DNA from: an uncultured Collinsella sp.
GTDB lineage: Bacteria; Actinomycetota; Coriobacteriia; Coriobacteriales; Coriobacteriaceae
Length of the DNA: 14,293 bases
Assembly (NCBI GenBank): GCA_900755005.1
Contig: CAAEEX010000015.1
Span: forward strand, 1-14,293
Reading direction: 5' to 3'
Shown: one piece after another, positions 12,813-14,293 of the stretch
Layout: each line of letters opens with the position of its first letter
How positions within the stretch are numbered: the first letter of the stretch is position 1
The notes under the pieces: generated by a model
The model's database searches: none
What the model was told of the DNA's origin: nothing
The model's input: only the letters and a program-made list of their open reading frames with translations
Made by a program: the position numbers and the translations under genes

Positions 12813-14293
12813 CTAGCGCTTGCGGCGCTTGGTTGCGGCGATGCCGGCCGCGGCAACGGTTGCGCCGGCGATGCCTAGGGCGGTGGCCGTCATCGCGGTG
12901 GTGTCGCCTGTGGCGACTAGAGCGGTATCGGACTTCTTGGCCGGCGTGGCTTTCTCAACCGTCTTGGTCGCGGTCGGCTTGGTCGCGGGTTTGGCCTCGG
13001 GCTTAGTCTCAGGCTGCGGCGTTGGGTTGGGATCAGGCGTGGGCTGCGGATCGGGAGTAGGCGTAGTCTCAGGCGTAAACGTCAGATTGGTGTTCAGCCA
13101 CAGGGTGTAAATCCAACCGCTCTCAGGATCAACCTCACTTGCCTCGCCCACCTGATAGCCACACTCAACCCCATTGATCTTCAGCTTGGTATTGGGCGTA
13201 AAGTAGAAGCCACGCGCCGGCTTAAAGTACAGGCCGTAACGATAGGTCACACCGGGCTTAAACGCGTCAATATGGTTGGTGATGTGCTGGTCCCAAAACT
13301 CGATGGAATTCACCTCACTGCCGTCGCTCCCCGTCCAGAACTCACACTGAAGGACAGAGCTCGAATCCACCGGAGTACCCGCCGTAAAGACCGGCCTGTC
13401 GCCCGCCTTGAAGGTGGTCGTGGCGCCGTTGATCTCAATAACGTCGATGGCACGCCATTCGTCGATTGGTTGCTCACACAGCATATTGTCAGCATTGGGC
13501 GCAAAGACGCCGTTGACGGTCTTAATGTGGTGTACCCAATGACCGTTGACGTTCATATTGCAGTCATCAGCCACGGTATTGTCGCCCTTGAGCCTCAGCT
13601 CAACGGAATACATGTAGAACTTGCCCTCTTCGAAGCGCTCGATCCTCCTCGCGCCCGTCGGATACTTAGCGGGGTCGGAATACCAGAAGGCAACGGGCGT
13701 AAGCTCCGCAGGGTCACTGCCATCCATCTCTTCCCAGCACTCATAGGCGATCTCATACTTGTCGGCATCGGCGGCAGGAATCGTCGCGGTCGCACGCGGC
13801 GCCTCGCCGGGCGCATAGTCGGTTTTCACGTCGTTGACGTTCAAATTCTCGAGGGCTTCGTTTTCTGACGCAACGAGCGTAGTTTCGCTATTGATGGCGT
13901 AGCGGAGGTAATAATCGTACCTGGTTTCGTTGAGGATAGTCGAGCTGCCTTCATAGTCAGTTCCGGTATACTCCAGTGCCGCGCCAATATAGAGAGCCTC
14001 ATTGCGCGTGAGTCGATACGAGCCGCCTGCCGCGCCACCCGTAAAGGTCAGCGTCAGCCTCATGTGATCGCCAACAGGCTCAAAGCGGGCCGTCACATCG
14101 GACATAGATGCGTCCTGGACTTCAGCCAGGGTGCCCGAAGCAGCATCGGCCCGGTAGTACTTGGTTTCGACAAGTTCGCAGAGCGGCTCATCCGGCATGC
14201 CGCCCTCAACATCGGAAAAATCATAGGTATACGACTGGCCCTTTTCGAGTGTGACATTGCTCGGAAGCGCGCAGTCCGTATAGTGGGGGACCA
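12813..14293 (-). CDS. Wall-anchored surface protein with tandem beta-rich modules (5' end outside the window)
   Basis: 492 residues are visible; the signal peptide and N-terminus lie beyond the window. I do not recognise a specific function. Two modules of about 105-120 residues look like diverged tandem copies (about residues 151-256 and 281-401): both contain an ECW or CEFW segment, then FW, then F-E/K-x-G-x-x-Y-x-Y, and end in a VNG or ING turn. They look like Ig-type or similar beta domains. A Pro/Thr/Glu/Lys-rich wall-spanning stretch (about 403-456, with TPDPQPTPDPNPTP) follows. The tail is a sortase-type signal: LVATGD (458-463), a hydrophobic Ala-rich helix, then KRRKR. The motif has Val where LPxTG has Pro. 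Probably an adhesin or other cell-surface exposed protein. No clear terminator follows. Confidence 0.8.
   Translation of the reverse strand, partial: VPHYTDCALPSNVTLEKGQSYTYDFSDVEGGMPDEPLCELVETKYYRADAASGTLAEVQDASMSDVTARFEPVGDHMRLTLTFTGGAAGGSYRLTRNEALYIGAALEYTGTDYEGSSTILNETRYDYYLRYAINSETTLVASENEALENLNVNDVKTDYAPGEAPRATATIPAADADKYEIAYECWEEMDGSDPAELTPVAFWYSDPAKYPTGARRIERFEEGKFYMYSVELRLKGDNTVADDCNMNVNGHWVHHIKTVNGVFAPNADNMLCEQPIDEWRAIDVIEINGATTTFKAGDRPVFTAGTPVDSSSVLQCEFWTGSDGSEVNSIEFWDQHITNHIDAFKPGVTYRYGLYFKPARGFYFTPNTKLKINGVECGYQVGEASEVDPESGWIYTLWLNTNLTFTPETTPTPDPQPTPDPNPTPQPETKPEAKPATKPTATKTVEKATPAKKSDTALVATGDTTAMTATALGIAGATVAAAGIAATKRRKR

Overview
The window looks like a chromosome segment of a high-GC Coriobacteriia member, most likely a Collinsella-type gut actinobacterium. 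This rests on GC-rich codon use, an NfnAB-type ferredoxin:NADP oxidoreductase, a wall-anchored surface protein with a sortase-like tail, and many short palindromic repeats between genes. The genus is inferred from memory, not from a search.

Layout. Positions 1-1400 (minus strand) hold a 5' piece of folP (dihydropteroate synthase) preceded by a sirtuin. An ExoA-type AP endonuclease/exonuclease III gene (1536-2354, +) diverges from the sirtuin. A 537-bp convergent gap (2355-2891) carries no gene but two MITE-like inverted-repeat elements and two copies of a GGGGAC-type repeat. A three-gene ECF transporter operon follows on the minus strand: T component, fused double ATPase, S component (6146 down to 2892). 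It is divergent from glmU (6340-7752, +). Then come prs (7946-8932), pth (9175-9804) and the overlapping pair nfnA-nfnB (10179-12418), all on the plus strand and separated by terminators or large hairpins. A convergent gap (12419-12812) carries a terminator, a short hairpin and an unusual six-copy alternating 15-mer array. It separates nfnB from a minus-strand surface protein gene whose 5' end lies beyond the window.

Function. The genes are mostly housekeeping: folate synthesis, NAD-dependent deacylation, DNA repair, vitamin or cofactor uptake, UDP-GlcNAc synthesis, PRPP synthesis, peptidyl-tRNA recycling and NADPH/ferredoxin balance. glmU-prs-pth is a conserved kind of neighbourhood in Gram-positive bacteria.

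The unusual content is in the repeats. The two strongest signals are (1) six 15-nt repeats in strictly alternating orientation with 25/25/25/26/25-nt spacers at 12560-12775, and (2) a 189-bp segment with matching inverted ends that sits in frame inside the ECF ATPase gene and encodes the linker between its two ATPase domains. No tRNA, rRNA, CRISPR array, transposase gene or prophage gene was seen.
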